A stretch of DNA of 33,294 nucleotides. It comes from Aquincola tertiaricarbonis (GTDB lineage: Bacteria; Pseudomonadota; Gammaproteobacteria; Burkholderiales; Burkholderiaceae_C). Under the pieces are notes generated by a model. The model was not told the DNA's origin, searched no databases, and was given only the letters and a program-made list of their open reading frames with translations. Location of the stretch: contig NZ_JZUE01000040.1 of assembly GCF_000969605.1 (NCBI RefSeq), forward strand, positions 1-33,294, read 5' to 3'. This document shows positions 19,166 through 28,300 of the stretch, piece by piece (the stretch's first letter is position 1; every line of letters begins with the position of its first letter). The translations under genes were made by a program, and so were the position numbers.

Positions 19166-21118
19166 TCATTGCAAGCGGCGTTCGGGAAGCAGCCATGCAT
19201 CGACCTCGGCCAGGGTCCGTGCGAGGTCAAGTGGTTTAGTCCAGTAGCCATCAAAGCCTGCCTCGCTCGCTGTGCGTTTTGCATCCGGTCCCGCCGAGGC
19301 GGAGACGACGACAGCAGGCACCGTGTGCAGGGAAGGGATTCGCCGAAGCACTCTCAGCAGCTCAACCCCGTTCGTATCGGGCAGGTGCATGTCTATCAGC
19401 AGCAGTGAAGGCACAATCGCCTCAGCCAATGCGAGGGCCTGCTGCCCGTTGTCCGCAATGTGCAGCGTCACTGTTGGTCGGCGCTCGAAGATCGCCTGCA
19501 TGAGCAGCACGTTGATCGGGTTATCCTCCACGTAGAGCACGTGACCCCCCGTCGCTTGAGCGCACGCCTCGGGCGGCACTCTCTCGGCTTCGCGGGACGC
19601 CTGCATCGAAAGGCCTTTGCTCACGTCTTGCTTGTCCGCAGCACGCAGTGTGACGCGGAACACCGAACCTGCGCCCACTTCACTGCGTACCGTGATGCGT
19701 CCCCCCATCAGCTCGACCAGGTGTGAACTGACGACCAGTCCCAGGCCGGCGCCTTCTATGTTGGTCCTCTCAGCGCCCAGTCGATTGAATGGCTGAAACA
19801 GCTGCGCCACTTGCTCGGGTGCAAGTCCGTGCCCCGTGTCCGCCACCTCAAAACCCACCTCGCCGGCGCCCGACCATGTCGACACGGTCACCTGGCCGCC
19901 TAGGCGGTTGTACTTCACCGCATTCGAGACAAGATTGAGCATGACCTGCCGCAGCCGGTGCGGCTCTGCGAGAGCTACACCGCCAAAAGGGGCTGGACCA
20001 CACTTGAGACGAACGTCCTTCTCTCTTGCGGCAGAGGACATCAGCTGCAGCACCTGTCTAAATTCGGCGGCCAGCGTAACCGGCTGCAGCGTCAATTGCA
20101 GCGCGCCGCTTTCGATGTGAGAGATGTCGAGTAGCTGATTGACGACGTTAAGCAGATGGCGGCCTGAGTCGAGGATGACGGACAAGCGATTTCGCTGCAC
20201 CCCGACCAATGGCGCCGCGTCGTCGACCGCCAGCAGCTGTGCAAAGCCCATGATGCCGTTCAACGGCGTTCTGAGCTCGTGACTCACCCTCGCGATGAAT
20301 TCACTGCGAGCTTGGGCGAGTCGTTCAAGCGAGCGCCTTTGCACGGTTGCATCCTGCATGGCCACTCGCTCTGTGACGTCCGCGACATGACCGTGCCAAA
20401 GCTGACCGCCATCGCCTCGTCCGCGAGCATGTCCTTGCACTTCGTGCCAGCGCTGGGGCTGTCCGGCCCGCGTTGGCGACAGGCGGACCAGTACCCGGAA
20501 CGCTGTGCTTCCCGCTGCTGCAAGCTCAAGCTCCTTCTTCAGCATCGCTCGATCATCCGCCGACCAGCAGTGAAACACCGCATCAGCCGAGCGCCCCGCC
20601 TCGTCCGACGTCACTCCAAAAAGGTGACGCACAGTGTCGCTCACATATGGAAAACGCCACCCGTCCTCGCCCACGCGCTCCAACTGAAAGATCATGCCTG
20701 GCGCCTGGTCCGCTGCCCGCTTGATCCGCAACAACTCGTTCTCGATGCGCCGTCGCTGGCGAATGAGGACCAGTTGCATGGACACGCCACCGTCTTCCTG
20801 GCGTTGCGCATACAGCAGAACGTCTGCCCTGGCCCTGGCCCGCGTCAGCACCGTCATCGCAAGCTCGGTGACGTGGCCGTGCAGATTCAGCAGGGGCTGC
20901 ACCATGCTCTGGTAAAGGACCCGCGAGGCGGGTGTCAGCCACACGTCGAAGCTGGTGCCGACGACGACTTCACGCTCGCATCCCAGCAAGGCAAACAGTG
21001 CCACGTTCGCGGCACTGATGCGTGCGTGAGGATCAATGCGCAGCCATGGACAGGGTACTTCGTCGAATCTCCTGTCGATTGCGTCGACCATTGTCGCCCT
21101 GATGTGACCACTCAACAA
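19166..21118 (-). CDS. PAS-PAS hybrid histidine kinase with receiver, coupled to an RsbQ-type hydrolase (hybrid kinase 3)
   Basis: 650-residue soluble kinase with no transmembrane helix. Residues about 10-115 are a PAS domain whose ending (RVLYQSMVQPLLNLHGHVTE) looks like the PAS domains paired with RsbQ hydrolases. A second PAS covers about 135-255. HisKA has His280 in SHELRTPLNG, HATPase_c spans about 390-500 with DTGHGL and GAGLGLVV, and a receiver spans about 525-645 with Asp576 in LIDMHLPDTNG and Lys in YWTKPLD. All catalytic boxes are canonical. Its ATG overlaps the 3' end of the hydrolase gene by seven bases, so translation is probably coupled. It likely reads a small molecule supplied by the hydrolase and passes phosphate to an unseen Hpt or regulator. 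Kinase and receiver are paralogous to hybrid kinase 2. Confidence 0.94.
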   Translation of the reverse strand: MLSGHIRATMVDAIDRRFDEVPCPWLRIDPHARISAANVALFALLGCEREVVVGTSFDVWLTPASRVLYQSMVQPLLNLHGHVTELAMTVLTRARARADVLLYAQRQEDGGVSMQLVLIRQRRRIENELLRIKRAADQAPGMIFQLERVGEDGWRFPYVSDTVRHLFGVTSDEAGRSADAVFHCWSADDRAMLKKELELAAAGSTAFRVLVRLSPTRAGQPQRWHEVQGHARGRGDGGQLWHGHVADVTERVAMQDATVQRRSLERLAQARSEFIARVSHELRTPLNGIMGFAQLLAVDDAAPLVGVQRNRLSVILDSGRHLLNVVNQLLDISHIESGALQLTLQPVTLAAEFRQVLQLMSSAAREKDVRLKCGPAPFGGVALAEPHRLRQVMLNLVSNAVKYNRLGGQVTVSTWSGAGEVGFEVADTGHGLAPEQVAQLFQPFNRLGAERTNIEGAGLGLVVSSHLVELMGGRITVRSEVGAGSVFRVTLRAADKQDVSKGLSMQASREAERVPPEACAQATGGHVLYVEDNPINVLLMQAIFERRPTVTLHIADNGQQALALAEAIVPSLLLIDMHLPDTNGVELLRVLRRIPSLHTVPAVVVSASAGPDAKRTASEAGFDGYWTKPLDLARTLAEVDAWLLPERRLQ

Positions 21119-21915
21119 AGCCGATTCAAGAACCGCCAGATGAGGTTGATTGTTTCGGCCGGGTGCGTCATATGAGGACAGTGCCCACTTCCGTCAATCA
21201 CGGCAAGCTCACTGCCAACAAGCCGCTGGTGTACGTAATCACCGACGCTGCGTGGCGCAATCGCGTCGTCAGACACTTGAATGATGAGGGTCGGCAACAG
21301 CAGCTTTGCCAAGTCATCGCGGTTGTCAGCCAGGAAAGTGACCTCTGCGAAGCGACGTGCCACGTAAGGATCCAGCGCGCAGAAACTTGACTTCAGCTCT
21401 TCCGTCAACGCAGGGTCGCCGTCAGACCCCAACACCGCAGGGGCAAGGAAGTTGGCCCAGCCAAGCATGTTGTTGTCGATCATGTCGATCAACGCCTCAA
21501 CGTCCTGCCGTTCGAACCCGCCGACGTAACCAGGCAGATCGTTCAAGTAACGGGGCGATGGAGTGACCATCACAAGCGCCTTGACACGATGGGGAAGCTG
21601 CAGTGCGGCCAGCATGGAAATCATTGCACTCACGGAATGCCCGACCAGGACCGCATCCCGCAGGTCAGCCGCTTCGATGATGTCAACCATGTCGCTGGCA
21701 TAGCCCCGCAAGTGGCTGTGCCGACGTTCATCGTAGGCATTCAAGTCGGCGTGCCCGCATCCAATGTGATCGAAAAGTACCACGCGGTGGCTCGCTTCGA
21801 ACGCAGGCGCCACAAATCGCCACATCTGCTGGTCGCACCCGAACCCGTGCGCAAAGACAAGCGGCTGACGGTCGGAATCCCCCATTCGGACATTGCTGCG
21901 TTCCATCACGCTCAT
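21112..21915 (-). CDS. RsbQ-type alpha/beta hydrolase
   Basis: 267 residues from ATG 21915, against 269 for Bacillus subtilis RsbQ. The fold is the alpha/beta hydrolase family shared with plant KAI2 and D14 receptors. FAHGFGCDQQMW forms the oxyanion region, the nucleophile is Ser94 in GHSVS, the acid is Asp217 in VSDDAIAP and the base is His245 in GSGHCPH. These sit two positions before RsbQ Ser96, Asp219 and His247, a constant offset. Family hallmarks SPRYLND, YVGGF, LGWA and TFLADNRDD are present. RsbQ is a positive regulator that probably supplies a hydrophobic ligand to the PAS domain of its partner RsbP; its substrate is unknown. AAGGGG precedes the ATG by about seven bases; the frame extends to 22110 without similarity. 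It is first in an operon with hybrid kinase 3. Confidence 0.94.
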   Translation of the reverse strand: MSVMERSNVRMGDSDRQPLVFAHGFGCDQQMWRFVAPAFEASHRVVLFDHIGCGHADLNAYDERRHSHLRGYASDMVDIIEAADLRDAVLVGHSVSAMISMLAALQLPHRVKALVMVTPSPRYLNDLPGYVGGFERQDVEALIDMIDNNMLGWANFLAPAVLGSDGDPALTEELKSSFCALDPYVARRFAEVTFLADNRDDLAKLLLPTLIIQVSDDAIAPRSVGDYVHQRLVGSELAVIDGSGHCPHMTHPAETINLIWRFLNRLC

Positions 21916-23516
21916 TGTGGTGCCCCTTCTGGCGTGCTCGCCTTGATGGCAAAACGTGTGCCGTGGCCATCGTATGTGCCCGCCCGGCAGGTGCGACAGC
22001 TTACCGGCTTTGTGTGCACGACCCGCATCGTCAACGCTCGTGCAGATGGTACCAAGGACGCCATCAACAACGCCGGGCAGCGGGTGAGCTTGCCGGTCGC
22101 ACAAAGACACGACACAAAGCGATACCCCGGGGCGGCCGCCTCATGCCGCATGCTCACTTTCCACTGGGGGGGCGAATGCTGGTGGCATTGACCCGAGCCG
22201 AGGGACCCGGTCCGCTCAGAGGCCGCCGACTGGGCAGCTCAAGTACAGCGGCTGTCCAGGTTGGAGCCAGCCGCCTCCCTTCTGCACCAGCGGTCCGCAT
22301 CACCGCGCCCCGGAGTGCACCCCGTAGAAGCCACTCAGCCGCCTGGGCTGCGGCGCTTGCGCACGGTACGCCCGAGCCCCCGTCATGCAGGAGATCGAGC
22401 GTGTTCGACCGCCTCCTGCAGCCTGTTACCAAGAGGGCAGCGCCAGTCAGTCTGACGCTGCTGCTCGGCTGCTCGGCTGCTCGGCTGCGCAGAGCCACGC
22501 CATGCGCCTGCGGTTCTACCGGTTCAGCGCCCTGCACGCGAGCCTTCACTCTGGCCGTGTGTCGGCTCGGCGTCTTCTTGCGGTTATGGTAGGCCGCATA
22601 ACCTCTGTGGTCTGTAGGGCGACGGCCGTCGCCGCGATGTGTGGGCACCGCTGCAAAGCGACCTCGGCGTGCTACTGGAACCCCGCGACCGACCGCTACC
22701 ACCTCAATCGGCGCGCTCCCAAAGATCGCCTCCTCAATGCGTTGGCGGCGTTGGCCAGTGCCACTTTGGCATCGCGCCCCGGCTGGGCGCCTACCGATTT
22801 GCTTAATGGCAGCAGCCAGTGTGCATTCGGGGCGCTGTGGTCCGGTCCGGCCGTCACGATGATGTACGCGGCCTCCACCGTGCGCTGGGCGTTGCACGCC
22901 GGTCAATCCCGCCACCGGTGCGCATCGTGATGCGGTTCTTCCGGTCGTTGAAGTTCCTGGACTGTCTCCTCGGACATGTCCTGTTTGCGCTCGCTTCCCG
23001 CAGGGCTTCGCTGGCGGCGGTCGTCTTCGTTACTGCGCCCGCGCTGAAGCTTGGCCTCCCGCTGGCGTTGCTACACGCACTCTCGGGCCTGGTGGGAGCC
23101 GCCGGCCGCCACGTCATAGGTGGCTTCGGCGCGCGTCAGGGCGCACCGATTGCGCCTTGAGCCTGGACTCCGCCTGCTTTATGCGGTCGTAGCTCATGGC
23201 CTTCTGACCTTGTGGCCTTCGCCTTGACGTGGAAGCGGCCGCTGCCCGCGTCCCCTGAACGGAGCTTTGCCCCCGCCAAACCGCCAGTTGCCGTCCAGGT
23301 GGCCCTCCACTGCGCACTCCCATCCGCAGGCTCTCGAGCGCAAAGCGGGCCGCCTGCGAAGAAAGATACTGACGCGGTGTCGCAGGTTTGATAGATGAAA
23401 GGCGCTCAGGCGCTTAGCTCGACGGTCACGCTGCTTTGCGGGAGGGCTGGCCGCTTCCATTTCCAGGCCCGCAGTTTGCTGGACGCCGGGGCTCGCGACG
23501 CTCCACGACTCACAAT
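21916..23516. other. Long stretch without an intact gene
   Basis: About 1.6 kb upstream of the RsbQ-type gene. Long frames on both strands (for example minus 22154-22915) are Arg/Pro-rich. Minus-strand fragments between about 22630 and 23320 hint at decayed genes, but the frames do not join convincingly. A short tandem repeat lies at 22463-22486. Confidence 0.45.
22463..22486. repeat. 8-bp tandem repeat, three copies
   Basis: GCTCGGCT occurs three times head to tail without mismatch, in a region with no supported gene. Confidence 0.8.
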
Positions 23517-23792
23517 ATGCGCAGCCAGCTGCTCGCTTACCCTGTTGTCCTTACCCCATCGAAATTAACGGGCTTCGGCTTCTTTATTTCCAGCCGCGAC
23601 CTGCCTGAACTGCTGTCCTTCGGACTGAGCGAAGGCGACGCGCTAAAAGCCGCCGCCGAGGACTTGGCGTTGGTACTCAGTACTTACAAGAACGGCAACC
23701 GCCCTCTACCTGCCCCCTCACGGCCGCTGGCGCACGAACGACTGGTAGTTCCTGCAAACCTTCTTGGCACGGGGCAGCCAGATTTACAGTGA
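23517..23792 (+). CDS. HicB-like antitoxin domain protein, truncated
   Basis: A 91-residue ORF from ATG 23517. YPVVLTPSKLTGFGFFISSRDLPE, followed by GLSEGDALKAAAEDLALVL and RPLPAPS, aligns along its length with the N-terminal RNase-H-like half of HicB antitoxins. The C-terminal helix-turn-helix or ribbon DNA-binding domain of full HicB proteins (about 130 residues) is missing, and the stop comes just past the first domain. No hicA toxin gene, normally immediately upstream, is visible on either side, and there is no good ribosome-binding site. It is therefore an orphan or remnant antitoxin, or a stand-alone HicB-like protein. Confidence 0.5.
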   Translation: MRSQLLAYPVVLTPSKLTGFGFFISSRDLPELLSFGLSEGDALKAAAEDLALVLSTYKNGNRPLPAPSRPLAHERLVVPANLLGTGQPDLQ

Positions 23793-24171
23793 AGGTACAC
23801 CGGCCGCTACCGCAGGCAGGATCGTATGTACTACCGGCCTCGGTGTACGTTCCTCTGCGGTTGCCTTCCAGTGACCGCGTTGGCGGTCACAAGCGATGGT
23901 CTCACCGCCCTGCCCTTGACCAGTACTTGACGGCTCTATCGCCAACGGGTGCGGGTCGCCCGAGCGCCGCTGGTCTCACGGAGCGCCCAATGAGCACATC
24001 GGCCGCTGCGCGGATGAGCACGGGGAAGAGGGTGCCATCGGCTTACGCGACCGCTGCAGACGCCAACAACCGATGTTGCACTTGGCAGCCAGTGTTCCAA
24101 GGGGGTTGTCGTGACCAAGAAATGAGACTAAGAGAGGTCTCGCCGTGATTAAGCCCAGGTAGCCGGAGACC
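23793..24171. other. Gene-free stretch before the GAF gene
   Basis: About 380 bases with no supported gene. An 8-bp inverted repeat, GTACACCG (23795-23802) and CGGTGTAC (23841-23848), is present but too widely spaced to be a terminator. Confidence 0.4.
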
Positions 24172-24693
24172 ATGCAGCGACAAGTAGGTGAGACAGAACG
24201 TCAGGACATCCTGGCACGATATGCGATTCTTGATACCGCGCGCGAGGATGTGTTCGACCAGGTGGTGCGCATTGCTGCAAAAGAGTGCGATGTGCCAATG
24301 GCGCTCGTCAGCTTCGTGGACGCCAGGCGCCAGTGGTTCAAAGCCGAATTCGGCTTTGGGACGCGCGAGACTGGCTTGGACAAAAGCATCTGCGTCAAGG
24401 CGATTGAACATGAAGGGGTTTTCGTGGTGCCGAATGCAGAGGAGGATCCGCGAGTCTGCGCCAACCCTCTCGTGATCGGCGAGCCCGGCATCCGTTTTTA
24501 CGCCGGCGCGCCGCTCATGTCGAGCTGCGGCGTGGCGGTGGGCATGATCTGCGTGCTGGACACGAGGGCGCGGGTGGGCATCACGCCTGCGCAGCAGGAT
24601 TGCCTTGTGGCTTTGGCCGCAGGCGTGATGCGCGTGCTGGAAGGGCGGTGCCACCAACTGCCCAGTGCGGCGGAGGTGCTTGGTGTCGGATGA
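24172..24693 (+). CDS. Stand-alone GAF-domain protein
   Basis: 173 residues, nearly all one GAF domain: ETERQDILARYAILDT at the start, then LVSFVDARRQWFKAEFGF, the FYAGAPL strand and GMICVLDTRAR. This is the common GAF type found at the N-termini of sensor kinases and diguanylate cyclases (the 'LD-T' pattern). Here it has no output domain, so it may bind a small molecule and act on a partner in trans, or be the surviving input piece of a lost kinase. GGAG at 24165-24168 supports ATG 24172. The region after residue 160 is short and unremarkable. The nearest kinase, hybrid kinase 4, converges on it from the other side of an 850-base gap, so the two are not an operon. Confidence 0.85.
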   Translation: MQRQVGETERQDILARYAILDTAREDVFDQVVRIAAKECDVPMALVSFVDARRQWFKAEFGFGTRETGLDKSICVKAIEHEGVFVVPNAEEDPRVCANPLVIGEPGIRFYAGAPLMSSCGVAVGMICVLDTRARVGITPAQQDCLVALAAGVMRVLEGRCHQLPSAAEVLGVG

Positions 24694-25542
24694 GGTACGT
24701 GTCATTTTTGGCGTGTTGTCATCGTGCACTGCACGTCGCGGCGGTCAACCCAGCGTTTGTTGCCGTGAATTGAGGACATCCGCCTGGTGGGTATGCTGGT
24801 GGACTGACATGCGTTTGCCAACGCACAGGAACCGGCCTCCGGTGCGATGAAGTCGCTGGCTCTGGCAGATCCTGAGCGCAATCGCCTTCGACCCTTGCAA
24901 TCCGCAGACGCTGGAAGCGCAACGAAACAACTCGCCATGACGCGCGCGCCGTGGCCTGGGGCGTCCTACACCGCAGCGCAGGCACGCAATACTGCGAGCC
25001 GGGTGTTGCAACAGATGATGGCAGCGTACGTGTTGTGGAACGGGTGCTGTGACTGTGCTTGGACAACGGCCCGTGCCCAGCACCTGGCCACCGACCTCGT
25101 CCCATTCACCAATCGCAAAGCTTGGCGGCGCGAAGTCGCGAAAGTCGTCTCGACGTGCATGTACTCAACGCTGGACGGACAGTCGGCACCGTCCCTTGAC
25201 ATGAGCACCTTTAGACCTTGACCGTCCCGTACAGCGATCCAGTGGCCTGACGGTGCTGACCGTTGGGCATTCGACGGCGTGTCACTGCCAGCCGCCCAAC
25301 AGGCTCCTCGTGTTCGATGTCTTGTGATGATGCTGCTGTACGCGGCGGGAGTGGTTGACGACGGCTGTGAGACCAGCGACAGCGCTCTGGCAGCGAGCAA
25401 CCAGGCCTTGCGCCATAACATTCGCTAGCTGAACAAGCGCATTATCGCAATTTTCGCAGGCCTCTCTCGAAGAACGCCCGGCGCGAGCGAATGGAGCTAC
25501 CTCCCTTCTGCACCCGATCGCTGTGCTTGCTCCCGCGCAGCA
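24694..25542. other. Gene-poor convergent stretch
   Basis: About 850 bases between the GAF gene and the end of hybrid kinase 4. The largest frames (plus 24847-25221, minus 24966-25421) match no family that I recognise and lack ribosome-binding sites. No terminator hairpin was identified. Confidence 0.45.
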
Positions 25543-27687
25543 TCAACGTGGATTCATCTGATTGGTCACGCCAATCGGTCGGCCGCCCTCACATGACGTG
25601 TCCGTTGCAAAGGGCGACCTCGCTGACACTGCTTGTCCCACGACGCCGGCTAAATCGTCGACCGCGTACGGTTTCTGCAGAAGTTGAAATTCGCCGCTGC
25701 CTTCGTCCGCCAGCACCTCGCTGTAGCCGCTGGTCAGCACCACCGGCAATCCGGGGTACGTCTGGCCAATGAACCTGGCCAGCTCCAGCCCATTCATGCC
25801 CGGCATGATCACGTCAGAAAAAACGAGATCAAACCGCCCAGGGCTCTGTTCAAGCATGGCGATGGCTTGCGCTGCGTGCCTGGCCCAAGCCGTACGGTGG
25901 CCGAGGTCGTGCAGCACCTCCGTTGTAAAACGGCCCACGTCCTCGTTGTCTTCGACGACCAAGACGCAAGCGGACAAGCGAGCGGTGGACGGCGGCTGCG
26001 GCGGCGCGGTGACAACGGCCAGGCCACGGTGCACAGAGGCGGGCGTGCTCGGCAGCAGCAGCGTGAACGTGGACCCGTTGCCCGGCGTGCTCTCAACGGT
26101 CACATTGCCGCCTGACTGCTGCGCGAAGCCGATGACCTGGCTCAGGCCCAGTCCCGTGCCCTTGCCGGTGGGCTTGGTGGTGTAAAAGGGCTCGAAGACC
26201 TGCTCCAGCCGCTCGGGTGGGATGCCGCAGCCGGTGTCGCGCACCAGCACTGCCAAGAATTGGCCCGCGCGCGGCGGCTGGCCCTGCGCCGCCGGCAGCT
26301 GCTGGACGGCCCGCACCTGCAGCACCAGTTCACCGGTGCCGTTCATCGCGTCGCGGGCGTTGATGCACAGGTTGATGAGTGCCGTCTCAAACTGGTTGAC
26401 ATCGGCATGGGCATACAGCGGCTTGGCGGCCATCGGGCCGGTGATGTGGATGCCAGGACCGAGCAGCGGCCGCACCATATCAATGACGGTGGCTGTGCGT
26501 TCGGCAACGTCGAATGTTTCGGGGTTCAACGGCTGCCGTCGCGCGAAGGCCAGCAGCTGGCCGGTGAGCTTGGCGGCCCGGCGCACCGTTTCGGCAATGG
26601 TGTCGAGAAAGCGCACGCGGCGGTCGTCCGGCAGGTCGGGCTTGCGCAACAGCGCCACCGAGGAGCCGATGACCGTCAGCAGGTTGTTGAAATCGTGGGC
26701 CACACCGCCGGTGAGCTGCCCCATGGCCTCCAGCTTTTGGGCATGCCGCAGCGCGTCCTGCGCTTTCAGCAGCTCAGCGCTGCGCTCTGCCACGCGTTGC
26801 TCCAACGTTTCGTTCAGGTGGCGCGACGCCTGCTCAGCCTGGATGCGGGCGGTGGTGTCGTAGCCGCCGATGAACACACCGGTGACCTGCTCGTCGTCGT
26901 CTCGCACCGGATGGAACAGCAGATCAAAATAGTGAACGTCCGGCTGGTTGACCAGCGAGATGGCGATGTTCGGCGCTGTGAACGGCACACCCGTGCGGTA
27001 GACACCGTCCATCAACTCGTAGAAGCCCTGACCCACCAGCTCGGGGAACACCTCGCGCACCGTACGGCCCAAGAACTCGCGCGGGCCGGCGATGCTGCGG
27101 TATGCGTCGTTGACGTACTCGTACACATGCTCCGGCCCGCTCACCATTGCCACGAACCCCGGCATCTGCTTGAGCAAGGCGCGCTGACGGTGCTGCTCGT
27201 GGTCGGCGCGGCGTTGAGCGAGTACCTTGCCAGTGGTCTCGACCCCGGTGCAGAACATGCCCAGCACCTGGCAGGCTTCGTCGCGCAGCGGCATGTAGGT
27301 GAAGCTCCACCAGGTCTGCTCTTCATAGCCGTTGCGCATCATGGTCAACGGCAAGTCTTCAAAAAGGCTGCCCTGCCCGTCCAGGGCGCGCTTGACGATG
27401 GGGTTGATGTCCGGCCAGATGTCCGACCACAGCTGGTGAAACGGCTGTGCCATCGCTTGCTCCACCCTGGCGCCCAAGAACGGCGCATAGGCGTCATTGA
27501 AGAAAAAGCGCAGCTGCGGCCCCCACGCCACGAACATGGCCGCCGGCGAAGGCAGCCAGGTGGCCAGCGTCTGCTGGAGGGTCGATGGCCAGGTCTCCGG
27601 CGGGCCCAGGCCGGTTTCCGCCCAGTCCACCAGGCGCAGACGTTCGGTACTGGACGCACCGGGCACATCTAAGAACTTGGGCAGCAT
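25543..27687 (-). CDS. Double-PAS soluble hybrid histidine kinase with receiver (hybrid kinase 4)
   Basis: About 714 residues from ATG 27687. There is no transmembrane helix. The first PAS-like domain (about 20-150) is of the type starting [14 protein letters not shown], common in cytosolic bacterial hybrid kinases. A second PAS (about 160-285) is followed by a coiled coil, HisKA with His331 in [11 protein letters not shown], HATPase_c with N box INARDAM and boxes DTGCGI and GTGLGLSQV, and a receiver with Asp625 in [11 protein letters not shown], Thr in LTSGYS and Lys in LQKPY. All catalytic boxes are intact. The frame runs up to 27813, but the conserved N-terminal region begins soon after ATG 27687; the ribosome-binding site is weak. 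It shares the HDFNN H-box type with hybrid kinase 1. No partner regulator lies nearby. Confidence 0.93.
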   Translation of the reverse strand: MLPKFLDVPGASSTERLRLVDWAETGLGPPETWPSTLQQTLATWLPSPAAMFVAWGPQLRFFFNDAYAPFLGARVEQAMAQPFHQLWSDIWPDINPIVKRALDGQGSLFEDLPLTMMRNGYEEQTWWSFTYMPLRDEACQVLGMFCTGVETTGKVLAQRRADHEQHRQRALLKQMPGFVAMVSGPEHVYEYVNDAYRSIAGPREFLGRTVREVFPELVGQGFYELMDGVYRTGVPFTAPNIAISLVNQPDVHYFDLLFHPVRDDDEQVTGVFIGGYDTTARIQAEQASRHLNETLEQRVAERSAELLKAQDALRHAQKLEAMGQLTGGVAHDFNNLLTVIGSSVALLRKPDLPDDRRVRFLDTIAETVRRAAKLTGQLLAFARRQPLNPETFDVAERTATVIDMVRPLLGPGIHITGPMAAKPLYAHADVNQFETALINLCINARDAMNGTGELVLQVRAVQQLPAAQGQPPRAGQFLAVLVRDTGCGIPPERLEQVFEPFYTTKPTGKGTGLGLSQVIGFAQQSGGNVTVESTPGNGSTFTLLLPSTPASVHRGLAVVTAPPQPPSTARLSACVLVVEDNEDVGRFTTEVLHDLGHRTAWARHAAQAIAMLEQSPGRFDLVFSDVIMPGMNGLELARFIGQTYPGLPVVLTSGYSEVLADEGSGEFQLLQKPYAVDDLAGVVGQAVSARSPFATDTSCEGGRPIGVTNQMNPR

Positions 27688-28300
27688 GTCATTGGGCTCG
27701 GTCAAGTAAAGAAGGATGAGCACGACCCTCGATCGAGGACCCAGGGCTGCATCACAGCACGTTCCCACATGGCCAGAGGGCGGCATCACCCGCCCGGGCA
27801 GCAATTTGCACACCGGCCAGGGACGTGCCTCCCTCCAGCAAGCCGCGGGCCGTCAGTTGGCGCCAACGCTTGTCGAACCCTCTCCAGATGTCGTCACTCG
27901 CCCAGTCCATGGCCTTCTAGTACCCACGCGCTGTACGCCCCACGGCACCTTGCTCGCCCTTCCACACCACCAAGTCGCAGGGCGCGGGGCCCGCGACCGA
28001 GTGAGACGGTGAGCCGCCTGCTGCTGCAACTGCACACGCAAGGGCTGTTTTGTCTGGTCATGGCTGAGGAAGCGCTCGACGGCCGTTGCTGACCCAACGG
28101 CAGGCGCCTTGTCATGCTGTCCAGCCTGAGCATGAACAGCGCGGTGTCCGGCGGCGGACAGCCGCTGCTTCGCGGCATGGTGACACACGCGGCTGACGCA
28201 GCGGCGGGCGCACGTCACCGGCGCTGGCTGATGGTGCCAGCTCGGGTGTCGCCGCCGGGCTCGACGGCCACACGCACCCCCCGCGTCGCTCCCGGTTGCC
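27688..28300. other. Gene-free stretch
   Basis: About 610 bases between the start of hybrid kinase 4 and the end of the H-NS-coiled-coil protein. Translations in all frames look random. Nothing recognised. Confidence 0.45.

Noticed and set aside
22154-22915. 253-codon minus-strand open frame
   Set aside because: Arg/Pro/Ala-rich translation with no domain, a typical long chance ORF in GC-rich DNA.
22385-22930. 181-codon plus-strand open frame
   Set aside because: No domain, no ribosome-binding site, and the composition changes along its length; probably not a gene.
22630-23320. Minus-strand fragments resembling a DsrE-like protein (KVALANAANA, then IEVVAVGRGVPV after a shift) and an Ala/Lys/Cys-rich stress protein (EATYDVA and similar pieces)
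   Set aside because: Several frameshifts must be assumed within short, compositionally biased pieces. The matches are too weak to separate from chance.
23795-23848. 8-bp inverted repeat GTACACCG/CGGTGTAC
   Set aside because: Arms are 38 bases apart with no T tract, neither terminator-like nor an obvious operator.
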